Shown: positions 29,679-38,566, counted from the stretch's first letter. The stretch is 49,281 bases of DNA from Sphingobium cupriresistens (GCF_004152865.1 NZ_SEOO01000028.1:1-49281); one strand, 5' to 3'. Notes: generated from the letters alone by a model not told the origin. Made by a program: numbers and translations.

Positions 29679-30133
29679 GCTTCCGGCGCCTTGCGCAATG
29701 TGGCGGTGGACGCGGCGATCGTCCGCCCATCCTGCGCCAATGTCAGGCGCAGGAACAGCAGCCGCCCGGTTTCCCCCAGCAGTTCGACCTGCGCGCGCAG
29801 AATATGATCGGCCCGGCCCGCCGCCATATATTGCATCGAGAGTTCGACCGTGACCGCGCTGGCCTGCGCCGGACGGCCGACGGCCACCATCGCGGAAAAA
29901 TAGGCATGATCGGCAAAAGCCGCGAGAAAGCCGCCATGCAGCGAGCCCAGGCGGTTGCGATGATGGACGCGCGGCTCCAGCTCGACGATCGCGCGCACGG
30001 CGCCATCGGGCTGCGAATAGATCGGACCGAGCAGGGTGAGGAACGTGTCCGGCACCGGCTCCATCCATTGCAGCCAGCCGGCACGCGGCCCGTCGGTGAC
30101 GCGCCGCGCTATCGCCTTTTCACCCGCCTCCAC
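29675..30133 (-). CDS. PaaI-type hotdog thioesterase
   Basis: The 152-residue hotdog-fold protein has the conserved HHRNRLGSLHGGFLAAFADH (HGG motif) and VTVELSMQYMAAGRADHI. It most likely hydrolyses an acyl-CoA; the substrate is not evident. The start is a GTG at 30133 without a clear ribosome site, 5 bp after sdhB, which suggests coupling. It overlaps zapE by 4 bp. Confidence 0.82.
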   Translation of the reverse strand: MEAGEKAIARRVTDGPRAGWLQWMEPVPDTFLTLLGPIYSQPDGAVRAIVELEPRVHHRNRLGSLHGGFLAAFADHAYFSAMVAVGRPAQASAVTVELSMQYMAAGRADHILRAQVELLGETGRLLFLRLTLAQDGRTIAASTATLRKAPEA

Positions 30134-30138
30134 GGTGA

Positions 30139-30927
30139 TCAGAGCTGCCGTTCGACCATCATCTTCTTGGTTTCGGCGATCGCCTTGGCCGGCGAAAGCC
30201 CCTTGGGGCAGACATTGGCGCAGTTCATGATGGTGTGGCAGCGATAGAGGCGGAAGGGATCTTCCAGTTCGTCCAGCCGCTCGCCGGTATATTCGTCGCG
30301 GCTGTCGGCCAGCCAGCGATAGGCCTGGAGCAGGATCGCCGGGCCAAGAAACTTGTCGCTATTCCACCAGTAGGACGGGCAGCTGGTCGAGCAGCAGGCG
30401 CACAGGATGCACTCGTACAGGCCGTCCAGCTTCTCGCGGTCGGCGGGCGACTGGAGCCGCTCCTTGCCCGACGGCGGCGGCGACACGGTCTTCAGCCAGG
30501 GCTGGATCGAGTTATATTGCGCGTAGAAATGAGTGAAGTCGGGCACCAGATCCTTGATCACGTCCATATGCGGCAACGGCGTAATGCGCACATCCTTGCC
30601 GCTGCACTCGTCGATCGCGGTGGTGCAGGCCAGGCCGTTCTTGCCGTTCATGTTCATCGAACAGCTGCCGCAAATACCCTCGCGACACGACCGGCGGAAG
30701 GTCAGCGTGGGATCATATTCATTCTTGATCTTCAGCAGCGCGTCCAGAACCATCGGCCCGCAGGTGTCGAGGTCGATCTCGAACGTATCGTAACGCGGGT
30801 TCTGCCCGGAGTCAGGATCGTAGCGATAGACTTTGAAGCTGCGCACATTGGACGCGCCGGCGGGCGCGGGGTGGGTCACGCCCTTGCCGCTGATCTTGCT
30901 GTTCTTGGGCAACGCAAATTCGGCCAT
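30139..30927 (-). CDS. sdhB: Succinate dehydrogenase iron-sulfur subunit
   Basis: The 262-residue subunit has the 2Fe-2S ligands in [15 protein letters not shown] with a further Cys in GLACTTAI, and two more cluster sets in [17 protein letters not shown] and [15 protein letters not shown]. It relays electrons from the flavoprotein SdhA to quinone at the inner membrane. Residues 1-30 carry the alphaproteobacterial type extension. sdhC, sdhD and sdhA, normally upstream, are replaced by a plus-strand gene, so this sdhB stands apart from its partners here. Confidence 0.95.
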   Translation of the reverse strand: MAEFALPKNSKISGKGVTHPAPAGASNVRSFKVYRYDPDSGQNPRYDTFEIDLDTCGPMVLDALLKIKNEYDPTLTFRRSCREGICGSCSMNMNGKNGLACTTAIDECSGKDVRITPLPHMDVIKDLVPDFTHFYAQYNSIQPWLKTVSPPPSGKERLQSPADREKLDGLYECILCACCSTSCPSYWWNSDKFLGPAILLQAYRWLADSRDEYTGERLDELEDPFRLYRCHTIMNCANVCPKGLSPAKAIAETKKMMVERQL

Positions 30928-31117
30928 CGCTCGTCGAGCCTCTTCGAAAGATGTCTATCAGTTGGGGGTCCGCATAACAAAAAATAAGCAAAGGTCCAGC
31001 GCCGCGGACCATGTTTCTGTCCCAGGCCCCTTGTTGCAAACGGATTGCAACGAGTCGGACGGCCGCTTGCTTCCTCCACCATCCACGTTAGGGCGGCACA
31101 TCTCCAAGGATATAGTC

Positions 31118-32203
31118 TTGCCGACCGACATCGCCTTTCTCGCCATCGCCGAAGCGCAACAGCTCTATCACTGGCTGCCCGCCGCGCTGGAACTGGCGCG
31201 GCGGCCCGGCGTGCGGGTCAGTGTGCTGTCGCCCTCGGACCAGCTATTGGCGCTCGTCGCCAGCTATGATCCGCAAGGGATTTTGCGCCCCGTCCGCCTG
31301 CGCCGTCCACCCTCGCGCCCCGACTCGCTGTTCCGCCAGCCTTCCCGGCTCGCGACGCTGCTCCTCAACTATGCCACCATCGCCCGCTTCCCGACTCTGG
31401 TGACGACGGAGATCAGCAGCGCCTGGCTGCGGCGCGTGCCGGGTTTCACATCGCATCTGATCCTTATCAAACATGGCGCGGGCGACCGGGAAGGCGGCTA
31501 CAAGAAGCGCCACGCCGATTTCGACCTGACCCTGGTCGCGGGCGAAAAGGACCGCCGCCGCATGATCGACCGGGGCCTGTGCACGCCCGAAGCGATCGCG
31601 GTCGGCGGCTATGCCAAATTCGAACTGAAGGCGCCGCGCCAGCGCTATTTCTACAATGACGATCCGGTGCTGCTCTATAATCCGCATTTCGACCCGGCGC
31701 TGTCTTCCTGGGTCAATCACGGGCCGGCGATACTGGCGTCACTGGAGTCGCTCACTGGCTGGAACGTCATCATCGCGCCGCATACCAAGCTGGCGCGCGC
31801 CGCCGCCCCGATCGTCAGCCACGCGCCCCATATCCGCGTCGATATGGGCAGCCGCCAGTCGATCGACATGAGCTATACGATGAGCGCGGACGTCTATCTG
31901 GGCGACGTATCGAGCCAGGTATACGAGTTCCTGCTCCACCCCCGGCCCTGCATCTTCCTCAACCTCGACCATCGCGACGGCGCGGGCGACGCCTTCGCCC
32001 ATTGGCGCTTGGGCCAGGTGATCGACAGCGCCGACGCCCTTCCGCAAGCCCTCGCCCGCGCAACCGGCTTGCAACCCGGCTTCGTTGCTGCGCAGGAAGC
32101 AGCGATGCAGCAATCGATCAATCTGTCCCCGGTCCCCGCCTCGCAACGCCAGGCCGACCTCATCCTGAATTTCGCCCAAACCTCTCATCCCGCGAAGAGC
32201 TAG
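31118..32203 (+). CDS. CDP-glycerol glycerophosphotransferase-like protein
   Basis: A GT-B-like protein of about 361 residues. After an N-terminal half with FLAIAEAQQLYHWLPAALEL and HLILIKHGAGDREGGYKKR, the C-terminal half has VLLYNPHFDP, WNVIIAPHTKL, SYTMSADVYLGDVSSQVYEF and PCIFLNLDH. This resembles TagB/TagF (Glyphos_transf) enzymes that build polyol-phosphate chains. The start is uncertain: the frame is open from 30833 inside sdhB, and the first good signal is AAGGA 7 nt before a TTG at 31118, where family-like sequence begins. It ends 3 bp before the CDP-alcohol transferase gene. Confidence 0.7.
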   Translation: MPTDIAFLAIAEAQQLYHWLPAALELARRPGVRVSVLSPSDQLLALVASYDPQGILRPVRLRRPPSRPDSLFRQPSRLATLLLNYATIARFPTLVTTEISSAWLRRVPGFTSHLILIKHGAGDREGGYKKRHADFDLTLVAGEKDRRRMIDRGLCTPEAIAVGGYAKFELKAPRQRYFYNDDPVLLYNPHFDPALSSWVNHGPAILASLESLTGWNVIIAPHTKLARAAAPIVSHAPHIRVDMGSRQSIDMSYTMSADVYLGDVSSQVYEFLLHPRPCIFLNLDHRDGAGDAFAHWRLGQVIDSADALPQALARATGLQPGFVAAQEAAMQQSINLSPVPASQRQADLILNFAQTSHPAKS

Positions 32204-32206
32204 AGC

Positions 32207-33310
32207 ATGACCCAGACCCTCACCACCACCCTCGGCCCCGTGCGCCTTCTGGGCGACAACGCTACGCCGATCTGGGGCATGACCAATGCCGAACGCAATC
32301 GCCGCATGGCGGAAAGCGCAGCCAAGAACGGCAGCACCCTCGCGCCGAGGCATGAACTGGTCTTCAACCTGACCTATGCCTTCGACCCGCTGCTGCTGCG
32401 GCTGGCGCTCGAAACGCCGGGCACGCTCTTCGCCTGGCGCAACACGCCGATCGTGGGCCAGATACCGCAGGGCAGCGATCCGCTGGCCGCGCCCAACGTC
32501 ATAGACCTGTCGGACGGCCGCAAGCTCTACAACCGCCAGTTGCGCAAGCTGGAGCAGCCGATGGTGCGCGAACTGACCCCCGCGACCCGGCGCGCAATCG
32601 AGCGGCAAAGCTATTTCGGCGCCTATAAGGGCGTCACCGACATCCTCACCAAATATCTCTGGCCCGAACTGGCGCTGGTCCTGACCCGCATCGCCGCGCA
32701 GTTGAAGATGACGCCCAATATGGTGTCGGTGATCGGCGTCACCCTCTGCCTCGTCGCGACCTATCTGTTCGCGCAGGGCATGTTCTGGACCGGGTTCCTC
32801 TCCGGCTTCATCTTCATGGTGCTGGATACGGTGGACGGCAAACTCGCCCGCTGCACCATCACATCGTCCAAATGGGGCAATGTGATCGACCATGGCGTCG
32901 ACCTCGTCCACCCGCCCTTCTGGTGGTATTTCTGGGGCACGGGCCTCGCCTATTGGGGCCTCTCGCTCTCGACCCAGGCCTTTGCGCTGGTGATGGCCGC
33001 AGTGATTGCGGGCTATATCCTGCAACGGCTGATCGAGGGGATGTTCCTCAAGGATTTCAAGATGGACATCCATGTCTGGCGCCCCTTCGACAGCCAGTTC
33101 CGCCTGGTCACCGCGCGCCGCAACCCGAACATGGTCATCCTGTTCGTCTCGCTGCTCTTCGCCCGCCCCGACATCGGCCTGATCGCGCTGGCCTGGTGGA
33201 CCGTCATCTCGCTGGTCGTCCACGCCATCCGCCTGGGCCAAGCCTATGGCGTCAAGCGCAGCGGCCGGCCGATCGTCAGCTGGATGGATGAAGCGGAGGC
33301 AGCCCTGTGA
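32207..33310 (+). CDS. CDP-alcohol phosphatidyltransferase with N-terminal extension
   Basis: This is a 367-residue membrane protein. Residues about 200-235 hold the complete family motif D207-x2-D210-G-x2-A-R215-x8-G224-x3-D228-x3-D232 (start DTVDGKLARCTITSSKWGN), which binds CDP-alcohol and metal. Several membrane helices surround it. The 160-residue N-terminal part (GMTNAERNRRMAESAAKNG, ELVFNLTYAFDPLLLRLAL, GAYKGVTDILTKYLWPE) recalls the nucleotidyltransferase side of inositol-phosphate synthases of the IPCT-DIPPS type, shortened. It should transfer a phospho-alcohol from a CDP-activated donor; the product is unknown. It overlaps the next gene by GTGA. Confidence 0.85.
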   Translation: MTQTLTTTLGPVRLLGDNATPIWGMTNAERNRRMAESAAKNGSTLAPRHELVFNLTYAFDPLLLRLALETPGTLFAWRNTPIVGQIPQGSDPLAAPNVIDLSDGRKLYNRQLRKLEQPMVRELTPATRRAIERQSYFGAYKGVTDILTKYLWPELALVLTRIAAQLKMTPNMVSVIGVTLCLVATYLFAQGMFWTGFLSGFIFMVLDTVDGKLARCTITSSKWGNVIDHGVDLVHPPFWWYFWGTGLAYWGLSLSTQAFALVMAAVIAGYILQRLIEGMFLKDFKMDIHVWRPFDSQFRLVTARRNPNMVILFVSLLFARPDIGLIALAWWTVISLVVHAIRLGQAYGVKRSGRPIVSWMDEAEAAL

Positions 33311-33744
33311 ACGCCACCATCGCAAAATTCGGCTACCCCACGACCCTGATCGCGGAGTTCGATCATTGGCTGGTCCTCCTGCGTCCCGCCCAGCCGACGC
33401 TGGGATCGCTGATATTGGCGGCAAAGAGCGACGCGACCGCCTTCGGCGACCTGCCGGCAGAGGCCCATGCGGAGCTGAAAAACGTCACCGCCACGATCGA
33501 GACGGCGCTGCGCGGCGCGGTGGACTATGCGAAGATCAACTATCTGATGCTGATGATGATCGACCCCAACGTCCATTTCCACGTCATCCCCCGCTATGAA
33601 GGCGAGCGGACCGGCGGCGGCGTGACGGTGGCGGATGCAGGCTGGCCGGGACAACCGGACCTGGGCGCGGCGGTCAAGCTGGATGGCGATTTGGACGGTG
33701 TGCGGGATTGGTTGAAGGGATTGTTCGAAAGGCCAATCGCCTGA
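33307..33744 (+). CDS. Divergent HIT-family protein
   Basis: The 145-residue HIT-like protein has the motif NVHFHVIPRYEG. H90 and H92 are kept, but the first His of HxHxH is Asn88. The N-terminal part, EFDHWLVLLRPAQPTLGSLI, matches the fold. It starts with GTG inside the stop of the CDP-alcohol transferase gene, so expression is coupled. Cleavage of a CDP- or other nucleotide-linked intermediate of that pathway is a reasonable guess, not shown. Confidence 0.75.
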   Translation: MNATIAKFGYPTTLIAEFDHWLVLLRPAQPTLGSLILAAKSDATAFGDLPAEAHAELKNVTATIETALRGAVDYAKINYLMLMMIDPNVHFHVIPRYEGERTGGGVTVADAGWPGQPDLGAAVKLDGDLDGVRDWLKGLFERPIA

Positions 33745-33904
33745 CATCAAACCCCTCATCCCCGCACAGGCGGGCGCGGTTGAGATCAGGACATAGGTTC
33801 CAGCGCTCGCCCCGCGGTCGCCCTTTGGGTCGCGGAATGGCGAAAAGGGCTGGTGAACTGCCATTCCCCTCCCCATCGGCCGCGAATCGCATTAGGCAGT
33901 CGGC

Positions 33905-34432
33905 ATGATCCGCTTTCCCGCCCTTCTCGCCCTTTGCCTGCTGGCCGCCTGTTCCAGCCGCCAGCCCGCGCCCGACAACAGCGCGCAGGCGCAAGCCGCC
34001 GATGCCATGCTGCCGGTGGTGATCCGCACCGCCAAGGGCGGGCATCGGTTCGACGTCGAAGTGGCCGCAACGCCGCAGGCGCAGGAAAAGGGGCTGATGT
34101 TCCGCAAGGAACTCGCCCCTGACGGCGGCATGCTCTTCCCGATGGACCCGCCGCGCACGGCAAGTTTCTGGATGAAGGACACGCTGATCCCGCTCGACAT
34201 GCTGTTCATCCATACCGACGGGACAATCGCTTTCCTCAAGAGCAACGCACAGCCCTATTCGCGCATCCCGGTGTCCGCCGGCGTGCCCGTCGCCGCCGTG
34301 CTGGAACTGGCCGGCGGGCGCGCGGCGGCGTTGGGCATCGCGGAAGGCGATGTCGTCAACTGGGGCGGTTGCGCGGTGCCGGGCGGGAAGGTGACGACCG
34401 ACCGCAATTTCTGTCCGGCCGCGCCGCGATAG
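33905..34432 (+). CDS. DUF192 lipoprotein
   Basis: The 175-residue protein has a signal peptide with lipobox LAAC (Cys16). The DUF192 domain follows: VEVAATPQAQEKGLMFRKEL, GGMLFPMDPPRTASFWMKDT, LIPLDMLFIHTDGTI and AVLELAGGRAAALGIAEGD. Its biochemical function is unknown. A 160-bp gap separates it from the HIT gene; that gap contains only a weak 8-bp inverted repeat (33834-33841 / 33860-33867). Confidence 0.87.
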   Translation: MIRFPALLALCLLAACSSRQPAPDNSAQAQAADAMLPVVIRTAKGGHRFDVEVAATPQAQEKGLMFRKELAPDGGMLFPMDPPRTASFWMKDTLIPLDMLFIHTDGTIAFLKSNAQPYSRIPVSAGVPVAAVLELAGGRAAALGIAEGDVVNWGGCAVPGGKVTTDRNFCPAAPR

Positions 34433-34481
34433 CCCATATCCTCCTTGCCCACGCCCGTCGCAGCGGCTAAGCGCTTGGCCC

Positions 34482-34880
34482 ATGGGAATCCTCGGCAAGA
34501 TCTTCACCTGGTGGGATGGCGCGACCATCGGCACCGCGCTCTTCACCTCCCGCAAGGGCAGCAAGGTCGGTGAAGACCATCAGGGCAATATCTATTATCA
34601 GGGCGGCGTCGACCCCAATGGCCTGACGCGCCGCTGGGTCATTTATAATGGCGCCAACGATGCCAGCCGCGTGCCGGCCGAATGGCATGGCTGGCTGCAT
34701 CATTCGATCGAGGGCGCGCCAGAAAGCTTCCTGCCGCCGTCGCGCATATGGGAACGGGAATCGACCCCCAACGCCACCGGCACGATCAACGCCTATCGCC
34801 CGTCCGGCGCGCTCGAAAAGGGCGGCCAGCGCCAGAAGGCGACCGGCGATTATGAGGCGTGGAGCCCCGACGCGGCATGA
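34482..34880 (+). CDS. NADH:ubiquinone oxidoreductase accessory subunit NDUFA12
   Basis: The 132-residue protein resembles the mitochondrial B17.2/NDUFA12 subunit of complex I: MGILGKIFTWWDGATIGTAL, KVGEDHQGNIYYQG, RRWVIYNGANDASRVPAEWH, GWLHH. Alphaproteobacterial complex I carries this supernumerary subunit, encoded away from the nuo operon. Its stop overlaps the DUF2155 start (ATGA). Confidence 0.9.
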   Translation: MGILGKIFTWWDGATIGTALFTSRKGSKVGEDHQGNIYYQGGVDPNGLTRRWVIYNGANDASRVPAEWHGWLHHSIEGAPESFLPPSRIWERESTPNATGTINAYRPSGALEKGGQRQKATGDYEAWSPDAA

Positions 34881-35542
34881 CCCGGCGTGCGGCGGGGGGC
34901 ATCCCGCCGATCCTGTTGCACTTGCCTCTGCTATCCTGTGCGCTGGCGCTGGCCGCGTGCGGCAAGAATGACGTGCCCGCGGGTAACCAGACCGGACCGG
35001 TCAAGGTCGAAGGATCGCCGATCCGGTCGGCCGCCGGCGGCGCGTTGCCCGGCACCACGCCGATGGCGGAGCGCAACGCCGTCATCGGCTTGCTCAACAA
35101 GCGCAACGGCCTGACCCGCGACCTCACCATGAAGCCGGGCGAAGCGTTGCGCGTGGGCGATGCGATCGTGCGGTTGCAAGCGTGCGAAACCAGCGCGCCA
35201 TGGGAAAATGTGCAGGAAACCGGCGCTTTCATCCAGTTGGACGTGCGCAGTAGCGCCGATGGCAAGTGGCGACGCACTTTTTCCGGCTGGCTGTTCCGCG
35301 AACGGCCCGACCGCAATGTCGTGCAGCATCCGATCTATGACGTGTGGGTCAGAAGCTGTGCGATGGCCTGGCCCGAAACCGGGCCGGAGACGGTCAAGCT
35401 GGGCGCCAAAGGCGAACCCATCGCCGCGGCGTCGCCCGCCAGCGGCGCGAACGCCAGTTCCGCCGCCGCGCCTGAACCCGCCGCCAGTGCGCCCGCCCCG
35501 GCCCCCAGCGCCACGCCGCCGGTCGCCGCGCCCAGCAACTGA
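34877..35542 (+). CDS. DUF2155 lipoprotein
   Basis: The 221-residue protein has a signal peptide with lipobox LAAC (Cys28). The DUF2155 core is AVIGLLNKRNGLTRDLTMKP, VRLQACETSAPWENVQETGA, FSGWLFRERPDRNVVQHPIY and DVWVRSC. About 50 residues of Ala/Pro-rich tail follow. Function is unknown; linkage to NDUFA12 and aat is common in alphaproteobacteria. I start at 34877, overlapping NDUFA12 by 4 bp, rather than 34859. The tail is encoded opposite the 3' end of aat. Confidence 0.85.
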   Translation: MTRRAAGGIPPILLHLPLLSCALALAACGKNDVPAGNQTGPVKVEGSPIRSAAGGALPGTTPMAERNAVIGLLNKRNGLTRDLTMKPGEALRVGDAIVRLQACETSAPWENVQETGAFIQLDVRSSADGKWRRTFSGWLFRERPDRNVVQHPIYDVWVRSCAMAWPETGPETVKLGAKGEPIAAASPASGANASSAAAPEPAASAPAPAPSATPPVAAPSN

Positions 35543-36087
35543 AGATAATCACGCTGGCTGATTTCGACGGCGCCCATGGTGCGCAGATGATCGGTCATGA
35601 ACTGGCAGTCGAGCAGGGTGAAGCCGCCAAAGCGTAGCCGCGCGACCAGCCAGGCCAGCGCCACTTTCGACGCATCGGTGCGGCGCGACACCATGGATTC
35701 GCCGAAAAAGGCGCGGCCGATCGCGACGCCGTAGAGGCCGCCGACCAGCTCGTCGCCCTCCCATATCTCGACCGAATGAGCGAAGCCGGCTGCGTGCAAG
35801 TCGCGATAGGCGGCTTCGATCTGATGGTTGATCCAGGTTGATGGGCGATCGGGCGCAGCCTGGGCGCAGAGCGCCAAAATCTGCGCAAAGGCGCGGTTCG
35901 CGGTGACGCGGAAACGGTCTCGGCGGATCCGCTTGGACAGCGAGTGCGACAGGTGAAAGCCGTCGAGCGGCAGGATCGCCCGCCGCTTGGGTTCGACCCA
36001 ATAAACCTCCTTCGCATCACGGTCGTCGGCCATGGGAAAGACGCCGATGGAATAGGCCTGAAGCAGGACGAGCGGATCGATCATCAT
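35335..36087 (-). CDS. aat: Leucyl/phenylalanyl-tRNA--protein transferase
   Basis: The 250-residue protein begins MMIDPLVLLQAYSIGVFPMA, then YWVEPKRRAILPLDGFHLSH, STWINHQIEAAYRDLHAAGF, AHSVEIWEGDELVGGLYGVA, AFFGESMVSRRTDASKVALA and LLDCQFMTDHL, all standard for Aat. It adds Leu or Phe to N-terminal Arg/Lys for N-end-rule degradation by ClpAP. After about residue 200 it runs into a Gly/Ala-rich tail of about 50 residues encoded opposite the DUF2155 gene, with the first in-frame stop at 35335. ATG 36084 is also possible. Confidence 0.92.
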   Translation of the reverse strand: MMIDPLVLLQAYSIGVFPMADDRDAKEVYWVEPKRRAILPLDGFHLSHSLSKRIRRDRFRVTANRAFAQILALCAQAAPDRPSTWINHQIEAAYRDLHAAGFAHSVEIWEGDELVGGLYGVAIGRAFFGESMVSRRTDASKVALAWLVARLRFGGFTLLDCQFMTDHLRTMGAVEISQRDYLQLLGAATGGVALGAGAGALAAGSGAAAELAFAPLAGDAAAMGSPLAPSLTVSGPVSGQAIAQLLTHTS

Positions 36088-36184
36088 TCTGGCCAAGGCG
36101 TAGCAGACCAGGCGAAGGGGGGAAGCCCCGTTCTGTGATTGCCCCTTATTGACTTGATACCGCGCGGCCCTAGCTTCGCGCCCC

Positions 36185-37465
36185 ATGAAAACGCCATCTC
36201 TTTCCCTGGCTCTGGCCTTGTTGCCCCTCCTCCTCGCCGCCCCCGCCGTTCATGCCGCCGCCGATCCCTATGCCGCCCGCGTGGCGCGGGTGCTGAAGGC
36301 GACGCCGCTGATCGACGGGCATAATGACTGGCCCGAAGCGCTGGCCGACAAGGCGAAGGATCAGCGCTGGACGATGGCGCTGGACCGGCTGGACCCGGCG
36401 ACCTTCCACACTGACATCGCGCGGCTGCGGGCCGGCGGCGTGGGCGGGCAATTCTGGTCGGTCTGGGTATCGGCCGACCTGCCCGAATTGCAGCAGGTGA
36501 AGGATACGCTGGAGCAGATCGATCTGGCCCACAGTTTCGCGCGCCGTTATCCGCGGGACTTCGCCTTCGTGAACACCGCGGCGGAATTGCGCGCGGCGCA
36601 CAAGGCGGGACGGGTCGCGTCCCTCCTGGGCGTGGAGGGCGGCGGCCAGATCGACGGCAGCCTGGCCGTGCTGCGCAATTATCGTCAACTTGGCGCATCC
36701 TATCTGACGCTGACGCACGCCCGCACCATCGCCTGGGCCGACAGCGCGACCGACAATCCCCAGCATGACGGGCTGACCCCGTTCGGCGAAGCGGTGGTGC
36801 ATGAATTGAACCGGCTGGGAATGCTGGTGGATTTGAGCCATGTCAGCGAGGGCACGATGCTGGACGCGCTGCGGGTCAGCAAAGCGCCGGTGATCTTCTC
36901 CCACTCCAGCGCGCGGGCGATCTGCAACACGCCGCGCAACGTGTCTGACTCGCTGTTGCAGAAGGTTGCGGCCAATGGCGGCGTGGTGATGGTCAATTAT
37001 GCCCCGCAATATGTGTCGGAGGCGCGCCGTATCTGGAGCGCGGCCCGCAGCGCCGAAGTCGCACGCTATAATGCGCCGCCCTTTGGTGGCCTGTATATCG
37101 GCGATCCGGAAGGCGCGAAGATGGCGCTGGCGGCGTGGGAAAAGGCCAATCCAGAGCCGGTGGTCACCTTGTCGCAGGTCGCCGACCATATCGACCATAT
37201 CGCCAAGGTGGCCGGCGTCGATCATGTCGGCATCGGTAGCGATTTCGATGGCGTGGGATCGCTGCCGCAGGGGCTGAGCGGCGTGCAGACCTATCCGGCG
37301 TTGCTGGCCGAACTGATGCGGCGGGGCTGGAGCGACAAGGATATCGCGAAGCTGGCCGGCGAGAATGTGCTGCGGGTGATGGCGGCGGCGGAGAAGGTCG
37401 CGGCCGGGATGCAGGGGGAGCCAGCGGGGAGCGGGACCGTGGCCGGGTTGGATGGGAAGGGGTGA
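36185..37465 (+). CDS. Membrane-dipeptidase family (M19) peptidase
   Basis: The 426-residue protein has an N-terminal signal peptide ending VHA-AADPY, so it is exported. M19 zinc and structure motifs are ATPLIDGHNDWPEALAD, LLGVEGGGQ, YLTLTHARTIAWADSATDNP, VDLSHVSEGTMLDAL, VIFSHSSARAIC and VGIGSDFDGVG. It should cleave dipeptides, perhaps peptidoglycan-derived or D-containing ones, in the periplasm. It is divergent from aat, with 97 bp between the starts. Confidence 0.92.
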   Translation: MKTPSLSLALALLPLLLAAPAVHAAADPYAARVARVLKATPLIDGHNDWPEALADKAKDQRWTMALDRLDPATFHTDIARLRAGGVGGQFWSVWVSADLPELQQVKDTLEQIDLAHSFARRYPRDFAFVNTAAELRAAHKAGRVASLLGVEGGGQIDGSLAVLRNYRQLGASYLTLTHARTIAWADSATDNPQHDGLTPFGEAVVHELNRLGMLVDLSHVSEGTMLDALRVSKAPVIFSHSSARAICNTPRNVSDSLLQKVAANGGVVMVNYAPQYVSEARRIWSAARSAEVARYNAPPFGGLYIGDPEGAKMALAAWEKANPEPVVTLSQVADHIDHIAKVAGVDHVGIGSDFDGVGSLPQGLSGVQTYPALLAELMRRGWSDKDIAKLAGENVLRVMAAAEKVAAGMQGEPAGSGTVAGLDGKG

Positions 37466-37529
37466 ATTCTAATCCTCTCCCTTTCAAAGGAGGGGCCTAT
37501 GGTTCGCACCCACGCTGAGAGTGTTCCCC

Positions 37530-38564
37530 TTAACTGACCGCCGGCTCTAACAGTCGGATCGTGCCCGCACTCGCATCCATTTCCGCCTCCACGCCCAGCG
37601 GCAGGCTATATTGGTTGGCGACATGGCCGAACTGGCCGCCCTGGAAGGCGGGGATAGCGAGCGGTTCGAGATGCTGTTGCAGCACCTCCGACAAGGTGAA
37701 GCCGCCATAGCTTGTACCGCCCGGCCCGCAGTCGGTGCATTGGCCGAAGGCGACGCCCGCCAGCTTGCCCAGCACGCCCGCCAGCGACAGCTGCGTCAGC
37801 ATCCGGTCGATGCGATAGGGCTGCTCTCCAATATCCTCGATAAACAGGATCGCGCCGGTGAAATCGGGCAGATAAGCCGTCCCCATCAGCGCGGCCAGAA
37901 CGGTGAGGTTGCCGCCCAGCAGCCGCCCGCGCGCCACGCCGGGGCGGAAGGTGCGGATGCGGCCGCTGCGCTGCGCCAGCCGATCCTCCTGCCCGACCGG
38001 GGTGGTGAAGGTCGGCGTCGCCGCGTCGAACGCGACGGCGCGGAAGGCGTCCCAGCTAAATGCGCCCCAGCTGCTCGCGGCATTGGGGCCGTGAATGGTG
38101 GTGAAACCCGCCTTGGCGGCGAAGGCCAGATGGAGCGCGGTGATGTCCGAAAAGCCGACCAGCAGCTTGGGATTTTTGCGGATCGTCGCGAAATCGAGCC
38201 GGGGCAGGATGCGCGCGCAGCCCCAGCCGCCACGCACGGCGAAGACCGCACGCACTTGCGGGTCGGCGAACATCGCATTGACGTCCGCCGCGCGATCCGC
38301 GTCTGTCCCGGCCAGATAGCCATAGCGCCCGGCGAGATGCGGCGCGGCCTTGGGCTTCAGGCCCATGGCGACAATCGTTTCCTTGACCAGATCGAGGTCG
38401 AACGCGTCGTCGCTGAACCCCGCCGGCTCGATCAGGCCCACCATGTCGCCCGCGCGCAGCCGCGGCGGCTTCACCAGGGGAGCAGGCGCGGCGCGCGCCG
38501 ATATACTCATCGCCGCGAGCATCGCGCCCATTCCGGTCAGCGCGCCGCGCCGGTCCATCCGCAT
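37530..38564 (-). CDS. LD-carboxypeptidase (peptidase S66)
   Basis: The 344-residue protein has an N-terminal signal (MRMDRRGALTGMGAMLAAMS), possibly Tat-type, so it may be periplasmic unlike cytoplasmic LdcA. S66 motifs are VRGGWGCARILPRLDF, the nucleophile Ser139 in LVGFSDITALHLA, LFIEDIGEQPYRIDRML (Glu) and GGQFGHVANQYSLPLG (His). The family trims the D-Ala from muropeptide tetrapeptides. It starts 2 bp after the cupin gene, so the two form an operon. Confidence 0.9.
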   Translation of the reverse strand: MRMDRRGALTGMGAMLAAMSISARAAPAPLVKPPRLRAGDMVGLIEPAGFSDDAFDLDLVKETIVAMGLKPKAAPHLAGRYGYLAGTDADRAADVNAMFADPQVRAVFAVRGGWGCARILPRLDFATIRKNPKLLVGFSDITALHLAFAAKAGFTTIHGPNAASSWGAFSWDAFRAVAFDAATPTFTTPVGQEDRLAQRSGRIRTFRPGVARGRLLGGNLTVLAALMGTAYLPDFTGAILFIEDIGEQPYRIDRMLTQLSLAGVLGKLAGVAFGQCTDCGPGGTSYGGFTLSEVLQQHLEPLAIPAFQGGQFGHVANQYSLPLGVEAEMDASAGTIRLLEPAVS

Positions 38565-38566
38565 CG

